Shown one piece after another: positions 52,765 to 52,822 of a stretch of 52,822 bases of DNA. The translations under genes were made by a program, and so were the position numbers. The stretch is from Spirochaetota bacterium (GTDB lineage Bacteria > Spirochaetota > UBA4802 > UB4802). Within the stretch, counting starts at the first letter, position 1, and the number at the start of each line of letters is the position of its first letter. The notes beneath the pieces are model-generated. The model was not told the origin of the DNA and ran no database searches. It saw only the letters and a program-made list of their open reading frames with translations. The stretch is taken from the NCBI GenBank assembly GCA_026414805.1, contig JAOAIH010000011.1, positions 1 through 52,822 on the forward strand, in the 5' to 3' direction.

Positions 52765-52822
52765 TGTTGATCTCCTATAGTATATGATAATATAAATGTT
52801 TTACTCATATTATACAGGAAGG

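Overview
The window is about 53 kb of AT-rich bacterial chromosome (roughly one third G+C by eye). It is densely packed with genes and has no rRNA, tRNA, CRISPR array or insertion sequence that I could see. The organism is a flagellated, double-membrane bacterium: it has flgG-flgA-flgH-flgI-flgJ, LolC/D-type lipoprotein export genes, CapA and many exported proteins. A spirochaete of the Leptospira-like kind is my best guess. It rests on the 7TM-DISM/PP2C receptor, the discoidin-like exported protein, the YwqK/MORN-type lipoprotein, the membrane pyrophosphatase and retained L/P-ring genes. No phylogenetic marker was tested, so the assignment is tentative.

Region 1 (1-14729) is the most interesting part: an apparent sulfoquinovose (SQ) utilisation locus of the sulfoglycolytic transketolase (sulfo-TK) type. 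It encodes a ROK-family repressor, a GPH-family sugar importer, an L-fucose/L-arabinose-isomerase-like enzyme (proposed SQ isomerase), a GH31 sulfoquinovosidase, a DASS/SLC13 anion transporter, a two-subunit transketolase and an RpiB-family isomerase. All eight active-site and sulfonate-pocket residues I know from E. coli YihQ are present in the GH31 protein at a constant offset. The RpiB homologue has lost the usual Asp-His pair. No sulfofructose kinase, aldolase, transaldolase or SQ dehydrogenase is present. This points to SQ-glycoside -> SQ -> sulfofructose -> (transketolase) sulfoerythrose -> sulfoerythrulose -> (transketolase) sulfoacetaldehyde, with two xylulose-5-phosphate formed. The enzyme that disposes of sulfoacetaldehyde is not in the window. 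Three ATCG-N4-CGAT palindromes, upstream of a 7TM-DISM phosphatase gene, the importer operon and the DASS-transketolase operon, look like operators of the ROK repressor and would tie the locus into one regulon.

Region 2 (14966-19122) holds a CapA-like protein, a small XRE regulator translationally coupled to an acyl-CoA dehydrogenase, and a divergent second acyl-CoA dehydrogenase. Between them lies a phased TATAACA repeat array. Region 3 (19136-26302) is a minus-strand block: a beta-CASP nuclease, LolD- and LolC/E-like ABC components, then a flagellar rod/ring operon preceded by a good sigma-28-like promoter. Region 4 (26416-32040) has a repeat lipoprotein and a 1391-residue hybrid histidine kinase.

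Region 5 (32315-39109) has purQ and a fused purS-purL gene with a candidate structured leader, an orphan 96-residue protein and a membrane pyrophosphatase. Region 6 (39660-46843) has a GAF/HD-GYP phosphodiesterase, asd, argC, pcm, ptsI and a methyltransferase. Region 7 (46912-52764) is the protein-quality-control set tig-clpP-clpX-lon on the minus strand. A 10-base word, GAGCTATCGC, recurs at least seven times across the window in different reading frames, far above expectation.
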